A stretch of DNA of 19,209 nucleotides from JANQLU01 sp964434955 (lineage in GTDB: Bacteria > Planctomycetota > Planctomycetia > Pirellulales > Pirellulaceae). A program made the position numbers and the translations under genes. Location of the stretch: NCBI GenBank assembly GCA_964434955.1, contig CAYSXI010000093.1, positions 1-19,209 on the forward strand. Direction: 5' to 3'. The notes under the pieces were generated by a model. It was not told where the DNA came from. It made no database searches and worked only from the letters and a program-made list of their open reading frames with translations. This document shows, in pieces, positions 1-7,416 of the stretch. Every line of letters begins with the position of its first letter. Within the stretch, counting starts at the first letter, position 1.

Positions 1-1287
1 GCGTTTGACGCACTCGGTCGACAAAACGATCGCCGGCAACAGGGAAGAGTCAATTTCCGGACGGATTGGGAAAACGACTTTGGCGATTCGTTCACATTTC
101 TCGGCGGAACCTACAGTGGAATCAGTGGCGAATCGTTTCCAATTGCGATTCTGATGACCACCTTGCCGCACAATAATCAAATCTATGGAAGCCATGCTCT
201 ATTTCGTTGGAATCGGCAGTTGAGTGAGGATTCGTCCACGACGCTCCAGGCTTACTTTGACTACTTCTCGCGCGACACGATTGCTTTCGATAACGAAGTG
301 TTCACGTTTGACGTCGACTTTCAACACCGATTCAAGATCAACGAACGGAACAAGTTCATTTGGGGAATGGGGTATCGCCAGTATTGGGATGATCTCAGCC
401 CCAATCCACTTCCCGTACTTGGCCCTGTCTTGGGAATTGCACCTCGATTCGGCCTCTTCGACAACTACTCGTTATTTTTCCAAAACGAAACCGAAGTCAT
501 CAAAGACAAGTTCTATTTCATCGCCGGAACGAAAGTCAGCGACAACCCGTTTACCAACTTTGAATTCCAGCCATCGATTCGGGCACTTTGGTTACCGGAT
601 GACCGAAGCGCCGGTTGGGCATCGGTCTCCCGCGCTGTTCGAACACCCACCCGATTGGAAACGTCCATCGTAACGGGAACCACGGCGCCCGTTTTTCCCA
701 ACCCCCGCGTGCATTCAGAAAACGCCCTCTCTTACGAACTGGGATTTCGACGGCAACCCAACAAGTTCTTTTCTTACGATGCCGCGGTTTACTTCACGCG
801 GTTCGACGATATCGTCCTGACCACCAACACGCCTCCTCTCACGTATGACAACCGAGGAGAGGGAACATCCTGGGGTGCCGAGGTTTCAACGAAAATGCAA
901 ATGACGGACGATTGGGATCTTTCGGCCTGGTATGCCTACATCGACATGGACATCACCGAGGCCAATCCGGGTTTGACGGGACGCGTTGATATTTTTGCCC
1001 CCAACCAGGCGTTCTTGATGTCGCATCACAAGCTCACACAGCATGTCGATTTCACGTTGATGACTCGCTACGTCGACAACTTGAAAAACAATGCCGCGGA
1101 CAAATACCTTCAGGTGGACATGCGACTGGGAGCGCAACTGACCGCGAATTCGCGATTTGACTTGTCCATTCGAAACCTGTTGGACTCGCATACCACGGAA
1201 ATTCTCGAGACCAACGGGGGCAGCGGTGGGAAACTTCCGACCGAAGCCCAACAAAGCGTCTACGGCGTGTTTACCTGGCGTCGCTGA
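1..1287 (+). CDS. TonB-dependent receptor-like outer-membrane protein, C-terminal part (5' truncated)
   Basis: The reading frame is open from base 1 to the TGA at 1285-1287, so the true start lies left of the window and about 428 residues are visible. The sequence is a long series of alternating aromatic/polar beta-strands with turn loops, as in 22-strand TonB-dependent barrels. Near the C-terminus it has the family-typical segment LSIRNLLDSHTTE, followed by a final strand ending in YGVFTWRR. Such proteins import siderophores or other ligands across the outer membrane using TonB energy; the plug and TonB box are not in the window, so the ligand cannot be inferred. The yfiR-like and histidine kinase genes follow on the same strand (141-bp gap to yfiR). 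Together they suggest a surface receptor linked to a periplasmic signalling module. The alternative is another large outer-membrane barrel such as a porin. The outer-membrane barrel call is firm; the subfamily is less so. Confidence 0.8.
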   Translation, partial: AFDALGRQNDRRQQGRVNFRTDWENDFGDSFTFLGGTYSGISGESFPIAILMTTLPHNNQIYGSHALFRWNRQLSEDSSTTLQAYFDYFSRDTIAFDNEVFTFDVDFQHRFKINERNKFIWGMGYRQYWDDLSPNPLPVLGPVLGIAPRFGLFDNYSLFFQNETEVIKDKFYFIAGTKVSDNPFTNFEFQPSIRALWLPDDRSAGWASVSRAVRTPTRLETSIVTGTTAPVFPNPRVHSENALSYELGFRRQPNKFFSYDAAVYFTRFDDIVLTTNTPPLTYDNRGEGTSWGAEVSTKMQMTDDWDLSAWYAYIDMDITEANPGLTGRVDIFAPNQAFLMSHHKLTQHVDFTLMTRYVDNLKNNAADKYLQVDMRLGAQLTANSRFDLSIRNLLDSHTTEILETNGGSGGKLPTEAQQSVYGVFTWRR

Positions 1288-1398
1288 TTCAATCGCTATA
1301 TCCCGCAAAACTGCCCCAAGTCATTGCGCGATTAGGCATTTGTTTTGAACACCCTTAGATCCGACAAAGTTATTTTTGGCACTATCCTAGGTTTTCGT

Positions 1399-1417
1399 AA
1401 GCGTTGAATAGTCGCTT
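1399..1417. promoter_or_regulatory. Small inverted repeat upstream of the yfiR-like gene
   Basis: AAGCG (1399-1403) and CGCTT (1413-1417) form a 5-bp dyad with a 9-base spacer, 11 bases before the TTG start at 1429. It could be a leader hairpin or a short operator. No convincing -35/-10 pair was found in 1288-1428. The dyad is short enough to be chance. Confidence 0.2.
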
Positions 1418-1428
1418 GGGGCAGAAAT

Positions 1429-2040
1429 TTGAACTCTCAACGAAGCCAAAAACCGTATCTTAGGGGCGGGCCGATCGGTCTATTCGTCGCCCTTGCGCTA
1501 TCGTTGTTTCTGCCGACGGTGACCCAAGCACAACAGGGACAGGTTGTCGATCAACAAAGGGCTCAACTGGTCAAGCTTGCGTACATTCTGAACCTGGCCA
1601 AGTACGTCAAGAATGCGAGTCCGGTGGATCAAAAGCACATGGTCGTTGGGATCTATGGCACCAATCCGTTTCAAGCGAACCATATCAAGAAAGCCAGCGG
1701 GCGGGCCGTTTCCAAAACGAAAACGCTGAAGATCGTCGAGATCAAGAAAATGGCTGACTGGGTTCCCTGCGACATCGTCTTCATTCCCAGCAGCACCGGG
1801 CAGCAGGATGTCGCCGCGATCATCGAAGCATCGGCGGGAAAGTCGATTCTCCTGGTCGGCGAGGATTCCGCGTTCCTGCAAAGCGGAGGCGTCGTCAACT
1901 TCAGTATCAACAACCAGGGAAGCATCGATCTCCAACTGAGTATTACCAACATGAAGAAACACAAACTGCAATTCGACGCCCGGTTGATGAAACTTTGCAA
2001 ACCCTTCAAGGCCCCAAAACCAGACCCGAATAACCAATAA
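1429..2040 (+). CDS. YfiR/DUF4154 family periplasmic protein
   Basis: The 203-residue protein starts at TTG 1429; an in-frame TGA at 1405 and no better start force this choice, and the ribosome site is weak. Residues 15-35 form a signal peptide ending near TQAQQ. The mature part has the DUF4154/YfiR opening LVKLAYILNLAKYV (48-60). It ends with the conserved GGVVNFSINNQGSIDLQLS strand pair (153-171) and the LMKLCK closing helix (186-191). In Pseudomonas, YfiR is a periplasmic repressor of the membrane cyclase YfiN, tuned by redox state and an outer-membrane partner. Only two cysteines are present here (C114, C190), fewer than in YfiR. The gene sits between a TonB-type receptor and a CHASE8 kinase, so it probably controls the kinase sensor domain. 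The family call is strong; the partner is inferred. Confidence 0.8.
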   Translation: MNSQRSQKPYLRGGPIGLFVALALSLFLPTVTQAQQGQVVDQQRAQLVKLAYILNLAKYVKNASPVDQKHMVVGIYGTNPFQANHIKKASGRAVSKTKTLKIVEIKKMADWVPCDIVFIPSSTGQQDVAAIIEASAGKSILLVGEDSAFLQSGGVVNFSINNQGSIDLQLSITNMKKHKLQFDARLMKLCKPFKAPKPDPNNQ

Positions 2041-2099
2041 CCCCGGACCTCAAAATAACCCCTGGCTTACAAGTAGCACCTGACTAACAAGTAACCTTC
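2038..2099 (+). repeat. Degenerate 18-bp tandem repeat between yfiR-like gene and kinase
   Basis: Three consecutive 18-bp units start at 2038, 2056 and 2074, and a fourth partial unit starts at 2092. The approximate consensus is TAACCCCTGACTNACAAG. The first unit begins with the yfiR stop codon itself, and each later unit also begins with TAA or TAG in the same frame, so all are stop-bounded. The units are imperfect, so the array is old or only loosely maintained. It fills most of the 75-bp spacer before the kinase start at 2116. Confidence 0.6.
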
Positions 2100-2115
2100 G
2101 TTTGTTGACAACTTA

Positions 2116-3849
2116 ATGAAGTTCTTTGACCGCAATTCGATCAAAACCCAGATCCTGTTGATTGTTGCCAGTTCAACGGTGATCGCGGTCGGCTGCGCTT
2201 TCGCGACCATTGTCATCAACTATTTTGTTTCGGCACGCAAAACCCGCGTCAACCAGGTTTCGGCAGTCGCAGAAATCCTCGCAAGCAACAGTTCCGTGGC
2301 TCTTTCGTTTGGTGAATCGGAAACGACGACGGAGCTGCTTCGCTCTCTCGAGAAACAACCGCAGATCCATTCGGTCACCATTGTCGACTTTGAACATCAG
2401 AGTTTTGCCGAGTATGGACCGCAGGATTATCTCGTCGAGCAGATGGATGCCTCGCGACAAGACCACGCCTGGCATCGTTACGATGGCGACATGCTGATTG
2501 TGCATCGTCCCATCAAGGAGTTTGATGAGACGATCGGTGGCCTCTACGTCGCCGCAGACACATCGGATTTGTGGGCCAATGGCCGCGCGTTCATGCGAGA
2601 TACTTTGTACATCATCGTTCCGGTGATGATCTTTGTTCTGACGGTTTCGTACTTCTTCCAGCGAAGCATCTCGAATCCCATTCTTCGTCTCACGCGAGCC
2701 GTCCAAAACATCTCGCGAAACAACGATTACTCCATTCGGTTCGGGGAGCAGGTCCCGGGTGAGGTCGGGGTGCTCGGCCAGCAATTTGATTTTATGCTGG
2801 ATCAGATGGAATCGAAAAACCATGAACTGACCGCGATGAGTAGCCAGTTGAAGCAATCCAATCTCGATCTGGAACAACGCGTCGAGGACAGAACACAAGA
2901 ACTGAAAGAAGCCTACGAACAGCTGGTGGATGAAAATGAAAAGCGACAGAGGGCTTATCAGGAACTCGAGGAAACTCAAAGCCAACTGGTGGAATCGTCA
3001 CGGGCGGCCGGCATGGCCGATATCGCGACGGGCGTTTTGCACAACATTGGAAATGTTTTGAACAGCATCAATGTGGCAAGCCAATCGGCTACCGACGAAA
3101 TTACGGAACTTCGTTTCGACATGCTGGAGCGAACCGTCGGCTTACTGAATGAGAAGAAACATGAGTTGGGCGATCGCTGGATCGAATACCCGAAGTTTCA
3201 AAATTTGCCGGTCATGCTTGAGACCCTTTCTGGCAACTTCCGGTCCTGCCAAAAAAACGCGGTCGACGAATTGGAAGCCCTGCGGGAAAACGTTGAGTTT
3301 GTGAAAGACATCGTCAAGTCGCAGCAGGAGGTTGCCTTGAAGGGCAACATGGTCACAACCACTCGTGGCTCCCGCCTGTTTGAATATGCTCTCAAGCTGC
3401 TTTCGTCAAAAATCTCATCAGACGTGACCATTGTCAAACGCTATGACGCGGATGGCGAATTCCAGGTGGACAAAAACAAAGTTCTCCAGATCCTGACGAA
3501 CTTCATTAAGAATGCATTGGAAGCCATCTCTAGTTTCGAGGGTTCGACGCGACAAATTGAATTGATCACCGAGGAATCCAAGCCCGGCTGGATTGCCCTC
3601 AAGGTCAGAGACTCAGGTTGTGGAATCAGTCGAAAGAATCTCGAAAAAATGTTCTCCTTTGGCTTTACCACCAAGAAGTCGGGACACGGGTTCGGCCTGC
3701 ATAGCGCGGCGTGTGCGGCCAAGGAAATGAATGGTCGGGTGACGGTCGAAAGCGATGGCGAAGGGTTTGGTGCCTGTTTCGGGATCGAAGTCCCCATGTC
3801 GCTGGAATCCGTAACGGAAACGCGTGCCAGGCACGAGACACTGGTCTAG
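2116..3849 (+). CDS. Sensor histidine kinase with CHASE8-like periplasmic domain and HAMP
   Basis: The protein has 577 residues: TM1 (11-37), a CHASE8-like periplasmic domain with the SNSSVALSF signature (58-65) and a QPQIHSVTIVD strand (81-91), TM2 (163-182), HAMP (183-235) and a coiled coil (235-295). The predicted dimerization helix carries GVLHNIGNVLNSI, with H309 as likely phospho-acceptor; this is the HN-x-GN variant, not the usual HExRNP form. The catalytic domain is complete: N-box with N466 (NFIKNALEA), G1 box DSGCG (499-503), F-box FSFGFTTK and G2 box GHGFGLH (523-529). The sensor and HAMP half resembles the cyclase YfiN, but the output is a kinase. The ATG 2116 start has a poor ribosome site. 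The gene follows the yfiR-like gene, probably in one transcript. The target regulator is unknown; the NtrC-type regulator encoded at 4744-6117 is one candidate. Confidence 0.9.
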   Translation: MKFFDRNSIKTQILLIVASSTVIAVGCAFATIVINYFVSARKTRVNQVSAVAEILASNSSVALSFGESETTTELLRSLEKQPQIHSVTIVDFEHQSFAEYGPQDYLVEQMDASRQDHAWHRYDGDMLIVHRPIKEFDETIGGLYVAADTSDLWANGRAFMRDTLYIIVPVMIFVLTVSYFFQRSISNPILRLTRAVQNISRNNDYSIRFGEQVPGEVGVLGQQFDFMLDQMESKNHELTAMSSQLKQSNLDLEQRVEDRTQELKEAYEQLVDENEKRQRAYQELEETQSQLVESSRAAGMADIATGVLHNIGNVLNSINVASQSATDEITELRFDMLERTVGLLNEKKHELGDRWIEYPKFQNLPVMLETLSGNFRSCQKNAVDELEALRENVEFVKDIVKSQQEVALKGNMVTTTRGSRLFEYALKLLSSKISSDVTIVKRYDADGEFQVDKNKVLQILTNFIKNALEAISSFEGSTRQIELITEESKPGWIALKVRDSGCGISRKNLEKMFSFGFTTKKSGHGFGLHSAACAAKEMNGRVTVESDGEGFGACFGIEVPMSLESVTETRARHETLV

Positions 3850-3863
3850 CCAAACGTTGGGCA
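3850..3863. repeat. Near-identical 14-bp motif, copy 1
   Basis: CCAAACGTTGGGCA begins immediately after the kinase stop codon. It matches CCAAGCGTTGGGCA at 4729-4742 in 13 of 14 bases. Each copy contains a CCAA-N3-TTGG dyad, and each lies at the 3' end of a two-component gene. Together they bracket the DUF502 gene. They could be small 3'-end hairpins or the scar of an insertion. Confidence 0.4.
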
Positions 3864-3868
3864 CCGAC

Positions 3869-3893
3869 CCATGAATCTGAGAACCATGAATCT
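3869..3893. repeat. Short direct repeat in the convergent gap
   Basis: CCATGAATCT occurs at 3869-3878 and again at 3884-3893, a 15-bp period. It lies in the 113-bp gap between the convergent kinase and DUF502 genes. No function is apparent. Confidence 0.35.
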
Positions 3894-3962
3894 TACTCGT
3901 CGCTTGGTCGCACTTTTCGCCAATCGAAACGAATCGGCTTCGTGACTCGCCAGTGATTGGGG

Positions 3963-4628
3963 TTAACTCGATTTCCCTGCATCCGTCTGAACGAACTTGT
4001 CGGCAGTCACACCCATTGAAATGTAGGTGCTCATCAATCCATCCACACTCATATCGGCCGCCTTGATGTTCTTGACCGGCATGAACAGCATCCCGCCGCC
4101 GAAGGGCACCGGGGCGGTGGGAATCACCACGATTTGATATTCCTGTCCCTCGATCTTGAAAATCGTCGGTGACGCGAGAAATGCCAGGACGGCCGGTCCG
4201 CCTTCTCCAAAGAAACAGTACACGGCCGACATTCCTTTGAGCGCCTCATTGTCATTGGTCTCAAACATCTCAACAAACTTCTGCGATGTATCATAGAGAC
4301 TTCCAATAATGGGGATGCGACTGAAGAAGAAACTCGTGATCCATTTGAAGTACTTCTTGGCTCCGAGCTCGATGAAAACACCGAACAAAAAAATCACTCC
4401 AAGCACAACGAGCCATCCAATGATATAGGTTTGTGCTCCATCGGGCGCGAGGCTCAAGCCAATTTGAGCCAGAAGTTTACCGACACTGGTTTCCGGGCCA
4501 ACGTACTGAGCCACAAAGTTAACGACCCAGGCAACCACCGCGACCGTGACGACGATCGGCAACATCGCCAGTGCACCGGAAACAAAAATACGTAGAAGTC
4601 GGCGAATCACGCCAATCACGATACTCAT
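3963..4628 (-). CDS. DUF502 family integral membrane protein
   Basis: The 221-residue protein starts at ATG 4628 and has a weak ribosome site. TM1 (about 12-40) is followed by a second strongly hydrophobic span, YIIGWLVVLGVIFLFGVFIE (68-87). The DUF502 hallmark RIPIIGSLYDTSQKFVEMF lies near 105-122. After it comes a soluble beta-rich part with VVIPTAPVPFGGGMLFMPV (about 166-184), which matches the family's conserved Pro/Gly-rich strand. The biochemical function of DUF502 is unknown. The gene is last in the minus-strand stress cluster, 115 bp beyond the response regulator stop, so it may be a target of that pathway or a separate unit. The family call is firm; the role is not known. Confidence 0.85.
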   Translation of the reverse strand: MSIVIGVIRRLLRIFVSGALAMLPIVVTVAVVAWVVNFVAQYVGPETSVGKLLAQIGLSLAPDGAQTYIIGWLVVLGVIFLFGVFIELGAKKYFKWITSFFFSRIPIIGSLYDTSQKFVEMFETNDNEALKGMSAVYCFFGEGGPAVLAFLASPTIFKIEGQEYQIVVIPTAPVPFGGGMLFMPVKNIKAADMSVDGLMSTYISMGVTADKFVQTDAGKSS

Positions 4629-4728
4629 AACATTCGCTCAAGAAGATTCTGTTTAACGAATGCTATTCTGTCGCAAGCTGGCCACAAATTGAATCACCCA
4701 AGCCGCGATGGCTGACCATCTTGCCTGT

Positions 4729-4742
4729 CCAAGCGTTGGGCA
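4729..4742. repeat. Near-identical 14-bp motif, copy 2
   Basis: CCAAGCGTTGGGCA lies one base beyond the 3' end of the response regulator gene and pairs with the copy at 3850-3863. Read on the regulator's own strand it can form CCAA-CGC-TTGG, a four-pair hairpin with no T-run, so it is at best a weak terminator. Confidence 0.4.
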
Positions 4743-4743
4743 A

Positions 4744-6117
4744 CTATTCGATTCCGTACTTTTCAAGCAATCGATAAAGGGATCGCCGCCCAATTCCCAG
4801 TGCTTTTGCCGTCCTTGTCTTGTTGCGATCGTTCTTCTCGTAGACCTGAGAAACATGCGCTCGGTTGATCGATTCCAACTCTTCTGCATCGTGAATCACC
4901 GGCGTTTCGATACCGCTTTCGACGATTTCGTTCGGCAAATTCTCGACCACGATCTCATTGGAATCGGCGAGAATTTTGGCCCGCTCAATCGCGTTCTCCA
5001 ACTGGCGAATATTCCCAGGCCAACTGTATCCATTCAGGATTCTGCTCGCCTGCTCCTCAATCTTCCAATCCTCTCCGGCAAAATGGTCGATCAAAAGCTG
5101 GACATCGCCAGCACGTTCACGCAAGGGCGGCAGGGTGATGCCGAGAACATTGACCCGGTAGAACAAATCTTCACGAAAATTGCCAAGCTTGACTTCGTCA
5201 GCAAGACGCCGATTCGTTGCCACGATCAATCGCACGTTGACTTTCCGTTCCTTGACGGAACCAACCCGCCTCAATGATCCATCTTCGAGAACACGAAGAA
5301 GTTTGGCCTGTAACGATCCTGCCAGCTCTCCAAATTCATCGATAAACAACGTTCCGTTATGGGCCGTTTCGAAAAGCCCTGGCTTGGCAGATGCCGCGCC
5401 CGTAAACGCGCCTTTTTCATGACCGAACAGTTCGCTTTCCATCAGGGCTTCCGGAAGTGCGGCGCAATTGATCACCACCAGTGGTTTATCACTTCGATTG
5501 GATTTTTCGTGAATGGCCCTGGCGACCAGCTCCTTGCCCGTTCCGCTTTCGCCTTCGATCAAAACAGGCTTTTCCGAAATCGCCGTCTTTTCGATCAAAC
5601 GATAAACTTCGTTCATCGCATCGGATTGACCAATCATTCGGGAAGGTTTTTGGATCTGATCGAGAACTCGCTTCAAGCTGCGATTCTCTTTCTTCAATTG
5701 TTGATTCAAATAAGCGCGTTGAATCAACAGGTCCAGCTCATTGAGCTTCGCCGGCTTCGTCAAGAAATCGAAGGCGCCGCGCTTCATCGATTCAACCGCG
5801 TTTTCAATGGTGCCACCCCCGGTCAGCATGATGGCCTGTGTCTCGTTGTCGCCTTCTTGCAGCTGCTCCAACAGCTCGAGCCCATCCATTTCCGGCATAT
5901 GAATATCAATGACCGCGACATCGAAAGCCGACTTTTCCGTCAACTCCAACGCCGCCCGGCCGTTTTCAGCCGATTCGACCTGGTAACCGAATTTCCGAAA
6001 GTACGAACACGACGCGTCGCGAAAGTCTTCTTCGTCATCGACAATCAAAAGGCGGATTAGTTTTCGGTCGACAAGCGTCATCGTCGAGGATCGTTTCGAA
6101 GGCGTTTTTTGAATCAA
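4744..6117 (-). CDS. NtrC-class response regulator, sigma-54 activator
   Basis: All three NtrC domains are present. Numbered from TTG 6117, the receiver holds the acidic pair D27/D28, phospho-acceptor D71 in VIDIHMP, T99 and K121. The AAA+ domain holds Walker A GESGTGKE (189-196), the sigma-54-contacting GAFTGA (236-241) and Walker B GTLFIDE (255-261). A Fis-type helix-turn-helix ends the protein (TRTAKALGIGRRSLYRLLE). Such proteins bind upstream enhancers and use ATP to open sigma-54 polymerase promoters. The frame also has a GTG at 6144 without a ribosome site and an ATG at 6081. TTG 6117 is preceded by AAAGGA at suitable spacing and is preferred, but the start is uncertain. The gene lies downstream of the globin kinase, stress-protein and CBS genes on the same strand. 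That operon's promoter is sigma-54 type, suggesting autoactivation. Confidence 0.93.
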   Translation of the reverse strand: MIQKTPSKRSSTMTLVDRKLIRLLIVDDEEDFRDASCSYFRKFGYQVESAENGRAALELTEKSAFDVAVIDIHMPEMDGLELLEQLQEGDNETQAIMLTGGGTIENAVESMKRGAFDFLTKPAKLNELDLLIQRAYLNQQLKKENRSLKRVLDQIQKPSRMIGQSDAMNEVYRLIEKTAISEKPVLIEGESGTGKELVARAIHEKSNRSDKPLVVINCAALPEALMESELFGHEKGAFTGAASAKPGLFETAHNGTLFIDEFGELAGSLQAKLLRVLEDGSLRRVGSVKERKVNVRLIVATNRRLADEVKLGNFREDLFYRVNVLGITLPPLRERAGDVQLLIDHFAGEDWKIEEQASRILNGYSWPGNIRQLENAIERAKILADSNEIVVENLPNEIVESGIETPVIHDAEELESINRAHVSQVYEKNDRNKTRTAKALGIGRRSLYRLLEKYGIE

Positions 6118-6173
6118 TTCGGCGTTCCTTTCATTGTCCAGCACTTGGGTGCAAGAGTAACCCCGAACTCGAG

Positions 6174-6665
6174 TTATCCAGCAATTTTCTTCGAATCGTT
6201 TGTGGAAACATCCTGCTTTTCAAGCACGCCCACGGGCCGGTTGCTTTCGTCAACAACAATCAAGTGGTGGATCGCCGGATTTCCTTCAAACACCCGTCTC
6301 GCCGCACATCGGGTTTGCGTCGAATTGATGGTTACCGCTGGCGCTGTCATGTGCCGTTTGACGTGGTCGAACGAATCAATACAAATCCTCCGCATCCCAA
6401 ATTGATCGACTTCAAACACGGCATCCAGTGCCGAGATATCTCCGCCGTCATATCGTTCGCGAATTTCGTGATATCGGTCCACGTCGGTTAACGTCAGGAC
6501 GCCGGAACAACGTCCCATCTCGTCCACGACCGGTGCCGCCAGGGATTCCCGGCTTCCAAGCTTGTCGAGCGCATTATCCATGCTTTCAAAACTCTTGACG
6601 GTTACCGTTGGCCGCATCAATTCGGATACGGATTTGCATTTAGCTTGTGATTTGCACTGAGACAT
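6174..6665 (-). CDS. Two-CBS-domain protein
   Basis: The start is ATG 6665 rather than ATG 6671: the AAGGAG ribosome site directly abuts the 6671 codon but stands 6 bases from 6665. The 163-residue protein is a tandem CBS pair. The first domain starts at MRPTVTVKSF and contains APVVDEMGRCSGVLTLTDV. The second starts at MTAPAVTINS and contains HHLIVVDESNRPVGVLEKQDV. Such stand-alone pairs (Bateman modules) usually bind adenine nucleotides and report energy state. The N-terminus has two cysteines in CKSQAKC. The gene overlaps the upstream stress-protein gene by 26 bp, so translation is probably coupled. It sits inside the sigma-54 stress cluster next to ATP-binding Usp proteins, which fits an energy-sensing role, but its target is unknown. 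Confidence 0.88.
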   Translation of the reverse strand: MSQCKSQAKCKSVSELMRPTVTVKSFESMDNALDKLGSRESLAAPVVDEMGRCSGVLTLTDVDRYHEIRERYDGGDISALDAVFEVDQFGMRRICIDSFDHVKRHMTAPAVTINSTQTRCAARRVFEGNPAIHHLIVVDESNRPVGVLEKQDVSTNDSKKIAG

Positions 6666-7116
6666 TTTCATCTCCTTTTTTCCGTTTGACGGGCTGAGGT
6701 CGAAAAGAAAGTACGGGACAGTGGGCCGTTCGAATTACCTTCTCGGCCACACTGCCAAGAATCAGTCGGCTCAGGCCTTTGCGACCATGCGTGCCGATCA
6801 CAATCAAGTCACAGCGTTTTTCCTGGGCGGTTTCGATGATCTCCTGGGCCGCATTCCCGCGAACAAACTCATGTTCAAACTTGATGCCGTCGTGATCCGG
6901 TGTAATCTTTCGAAAGCGTTCGTACTGGTTGGCAACTTCAATTTCAAAGTCGCGAGCCGCGATGCCGCTTGTCCGTGGAAGCATGGGAGGCGCGACAAAA
7001 ACATAAACGATTCGAGCATCATTCTCGGAAGCCACATTCGTGGCGAACTCGTTCAACTCCTGCCAGTCTTCATTGACGTCGATTGGTACCAGGATTCGCT
7101 GACTACCTTTTGACAT
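6640..7116 (-). CDS. Universal stress protein (UspA family), copy 1
   Basis: ATG 7116 is chosen because AAAAGGGG stands just upstream; the longer TTG frame at 7155 lacks such a site. The 158-residue protein opens with the Usp strand QRILVPIDV. It carries the ATP-binding signature GTHGRKGLSRLILGSVAEKV (G-2X-G-9X-G-S/T) followed by RTAHCPVLSFRP. ATP-binding Usp proteins act in the cytoplasm during starvation, hypoxia or redox stress. The 3' end overlaps the CBS gene and encodes that gene's ribosome site. The gene is about 300 bases downstream of the globin kinase; that spacing leaves open an extra promoter before it. Confidence 0.93.
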   Translation of the reverse strand: MSKGSQRILVPIDVNEDWQELNEFATNVASENDARIVYVFVAPPMLPRTSGIAARDFEIEVANQYERFRKITPDHDGIKFEHEFVRGNAAQEIIETAQEKRCDLIVIGTHGRKGLSRLILGSVAEKVIRTAHCPVLSFRPQPVKRKKGDENVSVQITS

Positions 7117-7416
7117 TTGAAACCCCTTTTCCATTCGTTGAATCTTCTGTTTCAAGCGGTGAACAACTTTGATTCGTTGGCTCGCTACACGAATAAAGCA
7201 ATCCGCATGCCAAACTCCCCGGTCGACTCTGGTTCGGCATTCTCAGGAAATGATGGAGCTCTGATTGCAGAAAATGCGGTTAGCGAAAAAATTCCACCCG
7301 CAAATAATCAGCACTTCGGAAAACGCGGAACAAAAACGAGAGAATCTTGCGAGCAAGGTGTGCGGGCCAAACCCGAAAGCGTGCCATTCCGCACACCCAT
7401 GAAAACCTTCGCTTGT
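7117..7416. other. 300-bp gap between globin kinase and Usp copy 1
   Basis: No convincing gene is seen here on either strand. On the minus strand it is the leader of the Usp/CBS/regulator genes. It contains a TGGCAC (7386-7381, minus) that could suggest a sigma-54 -24 box, but the -12 position reads CGGGT, not TTGCA, so it was not called. No T-rich hairpin was found after the kinase stop at 7417. The two parts of the cluster may be one transcript or two. Confidence 0.5.

Noticed and set aside
1377..1382. TGGCAC upstream of the yfiR-like gene as a sigma-54 promoter
   Set aside because: The -12 position reads TAGGT, without the essential GC.
2173..2985. 270-codon open frame opposite the CHASE8 kinase
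   Set aside because: It is a shadow frame; the plus-strand frame has complete sensor and kinase domains.
5359..6060. 233-codon open frame opposite the NtrC-class regulator
   Set aside because: The minus-strand frame holds receiver, AAA+ and DNA-binding domains; this frame has no motif.
7381..7386. Second sigma-54 -24 box (TGGCAC on the minus strand) upstream of Usp copy 1
   Set aside because: After the 5-base spacer the sequence is CGGGT and not TTGCA, so no -12 element is present.
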